34,822 bases of DNA. Origin: Hydrogenimonas sp. (lineage in GTDB: Bacteria > Campylobacterota > Campylobacteria > Campylobacterales > Hydrogenimonadaceae). The notes beneath the pieces are model-generated. The model was not told the origin of the DNA, did no database searches, and worked only from the letters and a program-made list of their open reading frames with translations. Shown one piece after another: positions 20,105-29,107 of the stretch; position 1 is the first letter of the stretch, and the number at the start of each line of letters is the position of its first letter. Position numbers and translations under genes: made by a program. Where the stretch lies: positions 1-34,822 of the forward strand of contig WFUN01000120.1 in the NCBI GenBank assembly GCA_015484905.1. The letters are read 5' to 3'.

Positions 20105-21603
20105 TGATCAGATTACTGCTAATATCTTTTTTCTCCATAACCCTTTTGGGATCTACACTGCACCTCTCTCTTGGCGCAAATCCGAGCAGGATCAACCCTC
20201 TGCTTGCGACTGACAGCGCCAGCGGGGAGATCAGTAGCTGGATATTCAATGGTCTTGTAAAGTTTGACAAAAATGCAAAAATAGTTGGAGACCTTGCGGA
20301 GTCATGGGAGTTTGAAGAGCCTACAAAACTGATTTTTCACCTGAAAAAAGGGGTAAAGTGGCATGATGGCGAAACTTTTGACGCTGAAGATGTAGTGTTT
20401 ACATTCTCTCTTTTGAAATCATCGAAAATATTTACTCCATATGCAAGCGACTTCAGATATGTGGAGTCGGTAAAAGCCAGGAACAGTTTAACGGTAGAGG
20501 TAAAATATAAAGAACCATATTTCAAAGCTCTCTCCATCTGGATGATAGGCATACTTCCCAAGCACATCTGGATGGATGTTGAAGATCCGATGACTTCGGA
20601 ATTGAACAGAAGAGCGGTGGGTACCGGACCTTATATGCTGAAGAGTTTGCAAAACTCCGGTGACGTTTTGCTTGAAGCCAATAAAGACTATTTCGAGCAT
20701 CGTCCGAAGATAGATATGATTCACTACCATTTCATGCCAGATCCCACAACCCAGTTTTTGATGCTAAAAGCAAAAAAACTCGACATGGGCTCTCTTACCC
20801 CTCTTCAAACAGAGCGACAGCTTAGTCCTTCTTTTTTGGACTACTATCGGATAGTGCAACTGCCAGGCCATGGCTACACATATCTGGGCTTCAATCTCAG
20901 GCTGGAAAAGTTCAAGGATCGTCGCGTGAGGGAGGCCATCGATCTTGCGATCGACAAAGAAGAGATAATACGCATACTTTTCTTTTCATACGCGAAAGTC
21001 TGCTATGGGCCGTTTATGCCCGGTACCTTTGCTTATCCAAAGAGAGTGCATAAAAGTATTTATGATCCGCAAAGAGCAATAGAGCTGTTGTCGCAAGCCG
21101 GTTACGACAAGGAGAATCCTTTTGAGTTCACAATATCTACAAACGCCAACAATACCACAAGACTGTACGCTGCTCAGATAATCCAGCACCAACTGGCACG
21201 CATAGGAGTGAAAGTAAAGATACGTGCTATGGAGTGGCAGGCTTTTTTGAATACAGTTGTGACTCCAAGAAGATTTGAGACCATACTTCTGGGGTGGAGT
21301 CTCGGACTCATACCCGATGCCTATGCGCTGTGGCATTCGGACTCTGACAGGCTTGGAGGTTTCAATCTGGCCGGATACAGAAACAAAGAGGTCGACGAAT
21401 TGATCGAAAACGCTGAAAAGTCGACAGATTTGACGAAGGTGGGCAGAGCATACAGAAAGATATTTGAGATCATCGCGGAAGATAGACCCTATATCTTTTT
21501 GTATATACCTGATTCGATTACGGCGATCAACAGAAAAATAGGACCGATCATTCCTTCTGTTGTAGGGATAATGCATAACCAGATTGACTGGATCAAGCCA
21601 TAA
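20101..21603 (+). CDS. Peptide/nickel-type ABC transporter substrate-binding protein (SBP family 5)
   Basis: Signal peptide; LATDSASGEISSWIFNGLVKFDKNAKIVGDLAESWEFEEPTKLIFHLKKGVKWHDGETFDAEDVVFTFSLLKS; RRAVGTGPYMLKS. GTG at 20101 or ATG at 20104. Confidence 0.92.
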   Translation: MMIRLLLISFFSITLLGSTLHLSLGANPSRINPLLATDSASGEISSWIFNGLVKFDKNAKIVGDLAESWEFEEPTKLIFHLKKGVKWHDGETFDAEDVVFTFSLLKSSKIFTPYASDFRYVESVKARNSLTVEVKYKEPYFKALSIWMIGILPKHIWMDVEDPMTSELNRRAVGTGPYMLKSLQNSGDVLLEANKDYFEHRPKIDMIHYHFMPDPTTQFLMLKAKKLDMGSLTPLQTERQLSPSFLDYYRIVQLPGHGYTYLGFNLRLEKFKDRRVREAIDLAIDKEEIIRILFFSYAKVCYGPFMPGTFAYPKRVHKSIYDPQRAIELLSQAGYDKENPFEFTISTNANNTTRLYAAQIIQHQLARIGVKVKIRAMEWQAFLNTVVTPRRFETILLGWSLGLIPDAYALWHSDSDRLGGFNLAGYRNKEVDELIENAEKSTDLTKVGRAYRKIFEIIAEDRPYIFLYIPDSITAINRKIGPIIPSVVGIMHNQIDWIKP

Positions 21604-21616
21604 AAAGCTTGGAGGC

Positions 21617-22291
21617 ATGTTTGTGCAAAGGAGTGTAACCATACTGTTTGATCTTGATGGAACGCTGATAGACTCCACAGAAGCGATTCTTGAAAGTTTT
21701 TCTTTCGCTTTCAGAAGCCATGGATTTACGGTTGCACATGAAAAAGATATCAAGAAGCTGATCGGCTATCCTCTGGATATGATGTTTGAGTCTCTGGGTG
21801 TCGAATCTGAATGCGTAGATAGTTATGTAAAGGCCTACAAAGAGCATTACAGAAAAATCAGTTGCGAAAAGACGAAGCTGCTCCCGGGAGCGAGAGAGGC
21901 TGTTGAAAGGGCCCGTGAGTTTGCCAGATTGGGTATCGTCACCACTAAGACGGCACTTTATTCAAAAAGACTACTGGAATATATGGGATTAATGCAGCAA
22001 TTCGATGTACTGATCGGCAGAGAAGACGTTGTAAATCCCAAGCCCCATCCGGAGCCGATCTACAAAGCGCTCGAAGCGATGAACAGCACAACGAAAGAGT
22101 GTTGGATGATAGGGGATACCACTTTGGACATCGATGCCGCCAAGGCGGCAGGCGTCAAACCTTTTGCTCTTTTATGCGGTTTCGGAAATGAAGCCGATTT
22201 TGTATCAGCTTGCGAGAATATAGCGGAAGATGCCAAAAGTGCGGTTGAAAAAATAGGTAAGCTCTATCTACAAAAGCCACCCTTTTATTGA
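21617..22291 (+). CDS. HAD-superfamily hydrolase (phosphoglycolate phosphatase-like)
   Basis: VTILFDLDGTLIDSTEAILESF...LGIVTTKTALYSKRLLEYMGL...CWMIGDTTLDIDAAKAAGVKPFALLCGFG; ggagg SD before ATG 21617. Confidence 0.9.
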   Translation: MFVQRSVTILFDLDGTLIDSTEAILESFSFAFRSHGFTVAHEKDIKKLIGYPLDMMFESLGVESECVDSYVKAYKEHYRKISCEKTKLLPGAREAVERAREFARLGIVTTKTALYSKRLLEYMGLMQQFDVLIGREDVVNPKPHPEPIYKALEAMNSTTKECWMIGDTTLDIDAAKAAGVKPFALLCGFGNEADFVSACENIAEDAKSAVEKIGKLYLQKPPFY

Positions 22292-22447
22292 TTCTTCATC
22301 CATTAAATTACTATTTTTCCTTCTTTTTTTGCAAAAAGCTTGCTTTAAGAGCCGCTTGATTACAATTAGCTACCTTAGTATTTAAATAAAAAGTGCCAAA
22401 AACCTTATATTAAAATAGAGTCTTTTGGTCTTTTGAAGGGAGAATCG

Positions 22448-23005
22448 ATGTTGGAAATTCGCTGGCACTCTCGTGCAGGACAGGGTGCGGTTACGGGCGC
22501 GAAAGGTTTGGCGGACGTCGTGTCAAGAACCGGAAAGTTTGTGCAGGCATTTGCTTTTTACGGATCGGCCAAGCGTGGTGCGGCGATGACGGCTTACAAC
22601 CGTGTTGATGATGAAGTCATTTTGAACCATGAAAAGTTCATGCATCCGGACTACGTTTTGGTTATAGATCCGGGCCTTACATATACAGCCGATATAACGG
22701 CACATGAAAAGGAGACTACAAAATATATCATCACGACGCATCTGAGCAAGGATGAGCTGGTAGAGGATCAACCGAAACTCAAAGGCAAAGATGTGTATGT
22801 TGTCGACTGCATGCAGATATCGCTCGATACTATCGGACGCGCCATTCCAAACACTCCGATGCTCGGAGCGCTTATGAAGGTTTCGGGAATGTTCGATCTA
22901 GACTATTTCCAGAATGCGATGCAGAGTGTACTCGCCAAATTTCCGCAGAAGATCATTGATGCCAATATGGCGGCGATCGAACGTGCGTATAATTCAGTGA
23001 AGTAA
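22448..23005 (+). CDS. porG: Pyruvate:ferredoxin oxidoreductase, gamma subunit
   Basis: MLEIRWHSRAGQGAVTGAKGLADVVSRTGKFVQAFAFYGSAKRGAAMTAYNRV; first gene of porGDAB. Confidence 0.93.
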   Translation: MLEIRWHSRAGQGAVTGAKGLADVVSRTGKFVQAFAFYGSAKRGAAMTAYNRVDDEVILNHEKFMHPDYVLVIDPGLTYTADITAHEKETTKYIITTHLSKDELVEDQPKLKGKDVYVVDCMQISLDTIGRAIPNTPMLGALMKVSGMFDLDYFQNAMQSVLAKFPQKIIDANMAAIERAYNSVK

Positions 23006-23016
23006 AGGAAGATGAG

Positions 23017-23403
23017 ATGAAATATCTTGGATGGGACGAACTGCTCCCGGGAGCGATACTCTTTTCATTTGACAAAGAGATGGAGAAGGATGCATGTGAA
23101 GTTTTGCCGGAAGAGAGGCCTTATGCCGAAACGAATTCACACGAAGCGTATGTAGGCGACTGGCGTGTATTGAAACCGGTATACAATCGGGATCTGTGTA
23201 TAGATTGCCAGTTCTGCTGGATCTATTGTCCGGATGTATCAATTATTTCACGCGACAAAAAAATGATAGGTATAGATTACGATCACTGTAAAGGGTGTGG
23301 CATATGTGTCGAAGTCTGCCCTACCAACCCTAAATCGCTACTGATGTTCGAAGAGAGAATCGAAAACGAAAAAGCTCTGGCCCAATGGCCGGAGAAAGAG
23401 TAA
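23017..23403 (+). CDS. porD: Pyruvate:ferredoxin oxidoreductase, delta (2x[4Fe-4S]) subunit
   Basis: CIDCQFCWIYCPDVSI...YDHCKGCGICVEVCPTNPKSLLMFEE. Confidence 0.93.
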   Translation: MKYLGWDELLPGAILFSFDKEMEKDACEVLPEERPYAETNSHEAYVGDWRVLKPVYNRDLCIDCQFCWIYCPDVSIISRDKKMIGIDYDHCKGCGICVEVCPTNPKSLLMFEERIENEKALAQWPEKE

Positions 23404-23412
23404 CAGGAGAGT

Positions 23413-24636
23413 TTGATGGCTGAAAAAATGGAATTGAATGAAGTGGAGGTTTGGGATGGTAACATGGCGGCGAGTCAGGCGCTTCGTCAGGCACAGATAG
23501 ATGTAGTTGCCGCTTACCCTATTACCCCCTCTACGCCAGTTGTACAAAATTACAGTTCGTTTCTTGCAAATGGGTATATTGATGGTGAATTTGTCATGGT
23601 GGAGTCTGAACATGCCGCTATGAGTGGGTGCGTAGGCGCTTCGGCGGCAGGAGGCCGTGTTGCGACTGCGACCAGCTCACAGGGATTCGCCCTTATGGCT
23701 GAAGTGCTTTATCAGGCAAGCGGAATGCGTCTTCCCATAGTGCTTGTCGTAGTCAACCGTGCACTTGCGGCGCCTCTGAATGTAAACGGTGACCATTCGG
23801 ATATGTATCTTGGGCGTGACAGCGGGTGGATACAACTCGACGCCTTCAATTCGCAACAGGCGTACGATTTGACCCTTATGGCGTTTCGTATTGGAGAAGA
23901 CCATGACATAAGGTTGCCGGTAATGGTTCACCAGGATGGGTTTATAACGTCACATACGGCAGAAAATGTACATCCTCTTAGCGATGATGAGGCATATGAG
24001 TTTGTAGGAGAGTTCAAACCTTTGAACGCCATGCTCGATCTTTCGAAGCCCACTACCTATGGTGTACAGACGGAAGAGGATTGGCATTTCGAACATAAAG
24101 CGCGTCAGCATGCTGATCTCATGACAAAAGTTTTTGGAAAAGTTGAAGAGGTTTTCGATGCTTTTGAGGAGAAAACAGGTAGAAAATACGATATAGTAGA
24201 AGAGTATATGATGGAAGATGCCGAAGTAGCTATCGTGGCACTCGGTAGTACGGTTGAGACTACGGAACTTGTCGCAAAGATGATGCGTGAAGAGGGGATA
24301 AAGGCAGGCGTAGTCTCTCCGCGTCTATTCCGCCCTTGGCCATATGAGCAGATCAAAAAGGCTTTGAGCGGAGTAAAAGCTGTCGCATGTCTGGATCGCA
24401 GTAGTCCGAATGGGGCCTTGGGAACACTTTTCAACGAGGTAGCGGCATCTCTTTATCATGTCGAGAACAGGCCGGTTGTTACGAACTACATTTATGGTCT
24501 CGGCGGGCGTGATTTTACAATAGATGATGCCAAAAAGATATATGAAGAACTGGATGCCAATGCGAAAAAGGGCAGCCCTACGACACCACTTCAGCAGTTT
24601 GTCGGACTTCGAGGTCCCAAGCTGTCGTTTTATTAA
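23413..24636 (+). CDS. porA: Pyruvate:ferredoxin oxidoreductase, alpha subunit
   Basis: GNMAASQALRQAQIDVVAAYPITPSTPVVQNYS...VESEHAAMSGCVGASAAGGRVATATSSQGFALMAEVLYQASGMRLPIVLVVVNRAL. Confidence 0.95.
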   Translation: MMAEKMELNEVEVWDGNMAASQALRQAQIDVVAAYPITPSTPVVQNYSSFLANGYIDGEFVMVESEHAAMSGCVGASAAGGRVATATSSQGFALMAEVLYQASGMRLPIVLVVVNRALAAPLNVNGDHSDMYLGRDSGWIQLDAFNSQQAYDLTLMAFRIGEDHDIRLPVMVHQDGFITSHTAENVHPLSDDEAYEFVGEFKPLNAMLDLSKPTTYGVQTEEDWHFEHKARQHADLMTKVFGKVEEVFDAFEEKTGRKYDIVEEYMMEDAEVAIVALGSTVETTELVAKMMREEGIKAGVVSPRLFRPWPYEQIKKALSGVKAVACLDRSSPNGALGTLFNEVAASLYHVENRPVVTNYIYGLGGRDFTIDDAKKIYEELDANAKKGSPTTPLQQFVGLRGPKLSFY

Positions 24637-24648
24637 GAGGAGCGCACG

Positions 24649-25611
24649 ATGAGTGAAATGAAAAAGATCAAGAACCTTAAAGAGTTTTCAACCTCTGCAG
24701 ACCGTTTTGAAGGTGCAAATCTTCTATGTCCCGGATGTGCGCATTCGATCATTGTTCGAGAAATTCTAAATGCTACCAACGATCCACTGATCCTTTCCGC
24801 TTCCACCGGATGTCTTGAGGTCTGTACGGCGGTATATCCCTATACTTCTTGGGATGTATCATGGATTCATATCGGTTTTGAGAACAGTTCTACAGCCATA
24901 GCCGGTGCGGAAGCTATGTATAAGACGTTAAAGAGAAAAGGCAGGCTTCCCGCATCCTGCGAAGGGAAATCCCCTAAGTTCGTGGCATTCGGAGGAGATG
25001 GTTCGACATATGATATTGGTTTTCAGTGGATTTCCGGATGTTTCGAGCGTGGTCATGACATGATGTATGTCTGCCTCGACAATGAAGTCTACGCCAATAC
25101 CGGTGGCCAGCGAAGCTCTTCCACTCCAATCGGCGCAAGCACGACGACATCACCGGCGGGCCGGATAAGCTATGGTGAAAAGAAGCAGAAAAAGGATATG
25201 ATTCAGATTATGGCGGCGCACGGTTCGCCATACGTTGCTCAGGTAGCGCCAAACAAATGGAAAGATATGGTCAAGAAAATCCAGAAAGGTTTTGCTACGG
25301 AAGGCCCGGTTTTCATAAATGCCATGAGTGCTTGTACAACCGAATGGAAATTTGCCCCCGATGATACTATAGCTATTTCCGATTTGGCTACCGACTCTCT
25401 CGTTTTTCCTCTCTACGAGATAGAAAACGGTACGAAACTCACTATAACATATCGACCTAAAAACAAGATACCTGTACGTGATTATCTTGGTGCGCAGGGT
25501 CGTTTCAAACATCTTTTCAGACCCGAGTACGAGTATCTGATAGATGAGTGGCAAAAACGTGTAGACGAACACTGGGAGTATCTCCAGCGCCGGGAAGAAG
25601 CGGGAGTCTGA
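24649..25611 (+). CDS. porB: Pyruvate:ferredoxin oxidoreductase, beta (TPP-binding) subunit
   Basis: NLLCPGCAHSIIVREIL...GGDGSTYDIGFQWISGCFERGHDMMYVCLDNEVYANTGGQRSSSTP. Confidence 0.95.
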   Translation: MSEMKKIKNLKEFSTSADRFEGANLLCPGCAHSIIVREILNATNDPLILSASTGCLEVCTAVYPYTSWDVSWIHIGFENSSTAIAGAEAMYKTLKRKGRLPASCEGKSPKFVAFGGDGSTYDIGFQWISGCFERGHDMMYVCLDNEVYANTGGQRSSSTPIGASTTTSPAGRISYGEKKQKKDMIQIMAAHGSPYVAQVAPNKWKDMVKKIQKGFATEGPVFINAMSACTTEWKFAPDDTIAISDLATDSLVFPLYEIENGTKLTITYRPKNKIPVRDYLGAQGRFKHLFRPEYEYLIDEWQKRVDEHWEYLQRREEAGV

Positions 25612-25620
25612 TATCTTTTT

Positions 25621-25648
25621 TCTTCGAAAGCCACCCGGCTTTCGAAGA
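25621..25648. other. Perfect 12-bp inverted repeat after porB
   Basis: tcttcgaaagcc-accc-ggctttcgaaga. Strong hairpin 10 nt after the porB stop, with the T-run on the 5' side only. Confidence 0.6.
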
Positions 25649-25842
25649 TAATTAAATCTTCGTTCAATAATTTATATTCAATTTTTTCCTGGCATCTTTT
25701 GATGTATATTCAAAAAGGTCAGTTTCCTGTTTCTCGCAAATAGAAGTTGATCAGTTTAAGCGCTATTGTGGCAAATGCAGTTTGCATGATTGGGCACATT
25801 TTGAAAAAATTGTGCAATAAATCCAAAATAAAAGGTCCTGTA

Positions 25843-26358
25843 ATGCCTCTACTTGAAAGTTTTACCGTAGATCACACTCTTATGCCGGCACCTGCCGTGC
25901 GCAAGGCCAAAACCATGAAAACCCCCTGCGGCGATAGAATCACGGTTTTCGATTTGCGTTTTTGTCGTCCCAACAAGGAGATAATGGGCGAAAAGGGAAT
26001 CCATACGCTTGAACATCTCTTTGCCGGTTTTATGCGCAATCATCTAAATGGCACCGATGTCGAGATTATCGATATCTCTCCAATGGGGTGCAGAACAGGC
26101 TTTTATATGAGCGTTATAGGCGAGCCGGAAGAGGAGCGGATTGTAAAGGCATGGGAAACTTCCATGAAAGATATATTAAAAGTTGGAAGCATGAAGGATA
26201 TACCTGAACTCAACATATATCAATGCGGCAGCTGCAAAATGCACTCGCTGGATGAAGCTAAGGCGATTGCTGAAAGTGTGCTTAAGCGTGGCATAGGAAT
26301 TATGCATAACGAGGAGCTTGGACTGGATCCGGCAAAAATAGAGAACTCATCATGTTGA
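25843..26358 (+). CDS. luxS: S-ribosylhomocysteine lyase LuxS
   Basis: [46 protein letters not shown]...[17 protein letters not shown]...[15 protein letters not shown]...CGSCKMHS. Confidence 0.97.
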   Translation: MPLLESFTVDHTLMPAPAVRKAKTMKTPCGDRITVFDLRFCRPNKEIMGEKGIHTLEHLFAGFMRNHLNGTDVEIIDISPMGCRTGFYMSVIGEPEEERIVKAWETSMKDILKVGSMKDIPELNIYQCGSCKMHSLDEAKAIAESVLKRGIGIMHNEELGLDPAKIENSSC

Positions 26359-26654
26359 TTGAGATCCCGCTCGACTCGAAAGATATAAAAAAAGCGAAAG
26401 TGACTCTCATGGAATCTGCCGTATGTTGGGGCCTTGTTGCCTTCGAAGAGGGGGTCGTAAAGAGCATAGAGTGTTTTGATAGACGTGAAGATATAGATGG
26501 TTTTGTCGATTATGCGATCGTTGCGAAACAGGGCGAGCCGATATGGCCTATGATGGAAGAGAGCATATTCGTTCTTGTTGCCGAAGAGGGGATGGGGCTC
26601 GATGAGGTGATGGAGCGTTTCAGGTTCAAAGAGCTTCATGAAGCGAGTTTTTGA
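26352..26654 (+). CDS. Hypothetical 100-aa protein (weak NifX/dinitrogenase-cofactor-fold resemblance)
   Basis: ATG overlaps the luxS stop by 7 nt; [57 protein letters not shown]...; its 3' end overlaps the next gene by 17 nt. Confidence 0.6.
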   Translation: MLIEIPLDSKDIKKAKVTLMESAVCWGLVAFEEGVVKSIECFDRREDIDGFVDYAIVAKQGEPIWPMMEESIFVLVAEEGMGLDEVMERFRFKELHEASF

Positions 26655-27420
26655 GATAAAAAGAGTGAAAAAAGAGCTGGTCGAGACTGCCGACGGTACC
26701 TTTACCGCACGCTCCGAAGAGTTCGACGAGTGTTACCATTCCACAAAAGACGGCGCGCTCACAGAGTCTTTGAAAAAGCATGTCGAGCCTGCCTTTTCTC
26801 TAATTGACGCAGCCAAAGAGAGGCTTGAAATTCTGGATATCTGTTTCGGACTGGGCTACAATACACTTGCCACGCTTCTTTATATTCGTCAAAAAAGCCT
26901 TCCTCTAAAGATTCGTATCACCTCTCCGGAGATGGATGAAGAGCTCGTCCGATCGCTTGTAGATTTTCCGTATGCGAAGGCCCTTTGCCCTTTTAAAGCG
27001 GTTATAGAGTCGATAGCCAAAAGAGGTTTTTATGAAGATGAACAACTGTTCATAGAGGTGAAGTTCGGCGATGCAAGAGGGTTTTTGCGCAATACGGACC
27101 GGAGCTTCGACGTAGTCTACCAGGATGCCTTCAGCCCAAAGAAAAATCCGGCACTTTGGACAAAAGAGTACTTTATTAACCTTACAGCACATATGCAAAA
27201 AAGGGCTGTATTAACCACATACTCCTGTGCCACACCTGTACGTCTTGCAATGGCAGAGAGCGGACTCCATCTTTACAAACCTCCACAAAACGGCGTAAGA
27301 AGTGGAACCATAGCTTCACCATCGTCAAATCTACCTTTGGAGCCTATAGATATGGAGTTGAAAAAAGAGCGCAACCCTTCAGCTCTCCCGCTTACGGACA
27401 AAGTGGCTTTTGCACGCTGA
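26638..27420 (+). CDS. MnmC methyltransferase-domain protein (tRNA mnm5s2U34 methyltransferase-like, no FAD domain)
   Basis: 260 aa; TADGTFTARSEEFDECYHSTKDGALTESLKKHVEPAF...LEILDICFGLGYNTLATL...FDVVYQDAFSPKKNPALWTKEYF. Confidence 0.82.
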   Translation: MKRVFEIKRVKKELVETADGTFTARSEEFDECYHSTKDGALTESLKKHVEPAFSLIDAAKERLEILDICFGLGYNTLATLLYIRQKSLPLKIRITSPEMDEELVRSLVDFPYAKALCPFKAVIESIAKRGFYEDEQLFIEVKFGDARGFLRNTDRSFDVVYQDAFSPKKNPALWTKEYFINLTAHMQKRAVLTTYSCATPVRLAMAESGLHLYKPPQNGVRSGTIASPSSNLPLEPIDMELKKERNPSALPLTDKVAFAR

Positions 27421-27568
27421 GAAGATCCCTGCTATTTGTAAAGACTGCCACTCAATCGAGAGCCTATGAGGCCTTTGTCCCCATGCAGCAAGATATAGTT
27501 GTGATATTATACAAACAAGCATCAAGATAAAATATCTTTTGTTTATACCTTTACGGAAAGGGGATGAG

Positions 27569-28012
27569 ATGAAGCTTAAAACCAAAATTGTACTTACGAT
27601 TGTCGGTTTGGCGGCGTTTATACAGTTCTTACCCTATGGAAGGGATTACACCAATCCAAAGGTAGTTTCGGAGCCGAGGTGGGATTCGCCGAGAACCAAA
27701 GAGCTCTTTATGCGTGCTTGCGCAGACTGCCACTCGAACGAGACAAAGTGGCCCTGGTACAGCAGTATAGCTCCAATCTCCTGGTTGGTTACATATGATG
27801 TGAAGGAGGGGCGCGAACATTTCAATGTATCGATGTGGGGTATTCAGGAGAAGAATGATGGCGAAGAGGCAGTCAAGAGTGTCAAAGAGGGAGAGATGCC
27901 CCCTTTCGCATATTTGCTGGCACATCCTGAAGCGCGTTTGAGCGAATCTGAAAAGAGAGATCTGATAGAGGGTTTGAGAAGAACTTTCGGTGAAGAGAGT
28001 GATGAGGATTGA
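27569..28012 (+). CDS. Haem-binding domain protein (mono-haem c-type)
   Basis: N-terminal TM/signal, then [44 protein letters not shown] (CXXCH plus the WPWYS pattern of haem-binding domain proteins). Confidence 0.82.
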   Translation: MKLKTKIVLTIVGLAAFIQFLPYGRDYTNPKVVSEPRWDSPRTKELFMRACADCHSNETKWPWYSSIAPISWLVTYDVKEGREHFNVSMWGIQEKNDGEEAVKSVKEGEMPPFAYLLAHPEARLSESEKRDLIEGLRRTFGEESDED

Positions 28013-28087
28013 AGATGAATTTTTGGAGTTTCAAGGTTTCATAGTCTATGATATACTGCTAAATATTGTTTATACAAGGAGGCTCAT

Positions 28088-28657
28088 ATGGGAGAACTTT
28101 TACTAAAAATCGTGCGGCAGGCGATAGCCGCCAGACTGGGGCTTGCGCCGCAGATAGATAAACAGAAGCTGATAAAAGAGCATCCAGAGCTTATGCACAA
28201 ACAAGCGACATTCGTAACGCTTACTATAGGCGGGCAGCTTAGAGGCTGCATAGGCTCCATAATTCCGCACAGGTCACTTATAGACGATCTTGTAGCAAAT
28301 GCGGAGGCGGCGGCTTTCGAAGATCCGAGGTTTTCACCTTTGAGTGCGCAGGAGTTTGAAAATGTGGATATAGAGGTTTCACTCCTTAGCGTTCCCCGGC
28401 AGCTTGAGTACAAAGATGCGCAAGATCTGCGTGCCAAAATTACTCCTGGTGAAGATGGTGTGATTTTACAGCTGGATGGTAGACAGGCTACCTTCTTGCC
28501 GCAGGTATGGGAGGAGCTGAAAGATTTTGACCTATTTTTCGCTCATCTGTGCGTAAAAGCGGGTCTTCCGCAAAATTGTCTGCAATACCATCCGGTTATC
28601 TATACATATAGAGTTGAAAAGTTCAAGGAGTGCGACGGTGCAGGATGCGGGGTATAG
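28088..28657 (+). CDS. AMMECR1 domain protein (AmmeMemoRadiSam system protein A)
   Basis: ATFVTLTIGGQLRGCIGSIIPHRSLIDDLVANAEAAAFEDPRFSPLSAQEFENVDIEVSLLS...GEDGVILQLDGRQATFLPQVWEEL (LRGCIG motif). Confidence 0.9.
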   Translation: MGELLLKIVRQAIAARLGLAPQIDKQKLIKEHPELMHKQATFVTLTIGGQLRGCIGSIIPHRSLIDDLVANAEAAAFEDPRFSPLSAQEFENVDIEVSLLSVPRQLEYKDAQDLRAKITPGEDGVILQLDGRQATFLPQVWEELKDFDLFFAHLCVKAGLPQNCLQYHPVIYTYRVEKFKECDGAGCGV

Positions 28658-28819
28658 TGCAACCGCCTTTGGTTGAATATACCGGTAAAACTTTCAAAAG
28701 AAAAATCTGTTTTACTGCAGTATCTCTCAATACAGCGAGATCCTTCAGGACAAGCTTTTATAGTTATAATCACCCAATTTTTTTGAGCAGACCGAAGCAT
28801 GAAAGGTGTTTTATCTCTA

Positions 28820-29107
28820 TCATCGTGAAAGTTCTACAGTCTCTTCACTTTTCAACAGCCAGACAAACACTTCTGCAACCGCCTGAAAGAGCTGAGGATC
28901 TATCTGTGTGCCTACATTCTGTCTAAGAAGTGATTCTGCAAGTGCTTCGTTTTGAAAGAGGGGAATGTCGAAGATTTTAGCTTTTTTTATGATTTTTAAA
29001 GCTATATCTCCTTTCCCGGAGGCTACTATTTTCGGAGCCCCTTCTATCGCTTCATATTTTAGTGCAGCCGCTTTTCGAGTCACTTTTTTATATGAATTGC
29101 CAGCCAT
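28820..29107 (-). CDS. Standalone FlhB C-terminal-domain homologue (FlhX-like)
   Basis: 95 aa; RKAAALKYEAIEGAPKIVASGKGDIALKIIKKAKIFDIPLFQNEALAESLLRQNVGTQIDPQLFQAVAEVFVWLLK matches the FlhB cytoplasmic domain after the cleavage site; no TM part. Confidence 0.82.
   Translation of the reverse strand: MAGNSYKKVTRKAAALKYEAIEGAPKIVASGKGDIALKIIKKAKIFDIPLFQNEALAESLLRQNVGTQIDPQLFQAVAEVFVWLLKSEETVELSR

Noticed and set aside
25621-25648. porB hairpin as a canonical intrinsic terminator
   Set aside because: T-run lies 5' of the stem and the 3' flank is taattaaat, so it does not fit the standard layout in either direction; kept only as an inverted repeat.
28651-28683. ggtata-gtg-caacc-gccttt-ggttg-aa-tatacc hairpin at the AMMECR1 stop as a terminator
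   Set aside because: Stem is interrupted by an internal loop and is not followed by a T-run; insufficient support.
28630-28926. 98-aa plus-strand ORF between AMMECR1 and flhX
   Set aside because: No SD, no domain, overlaps the 3' end of both flanking genes; region more likely intergenic.
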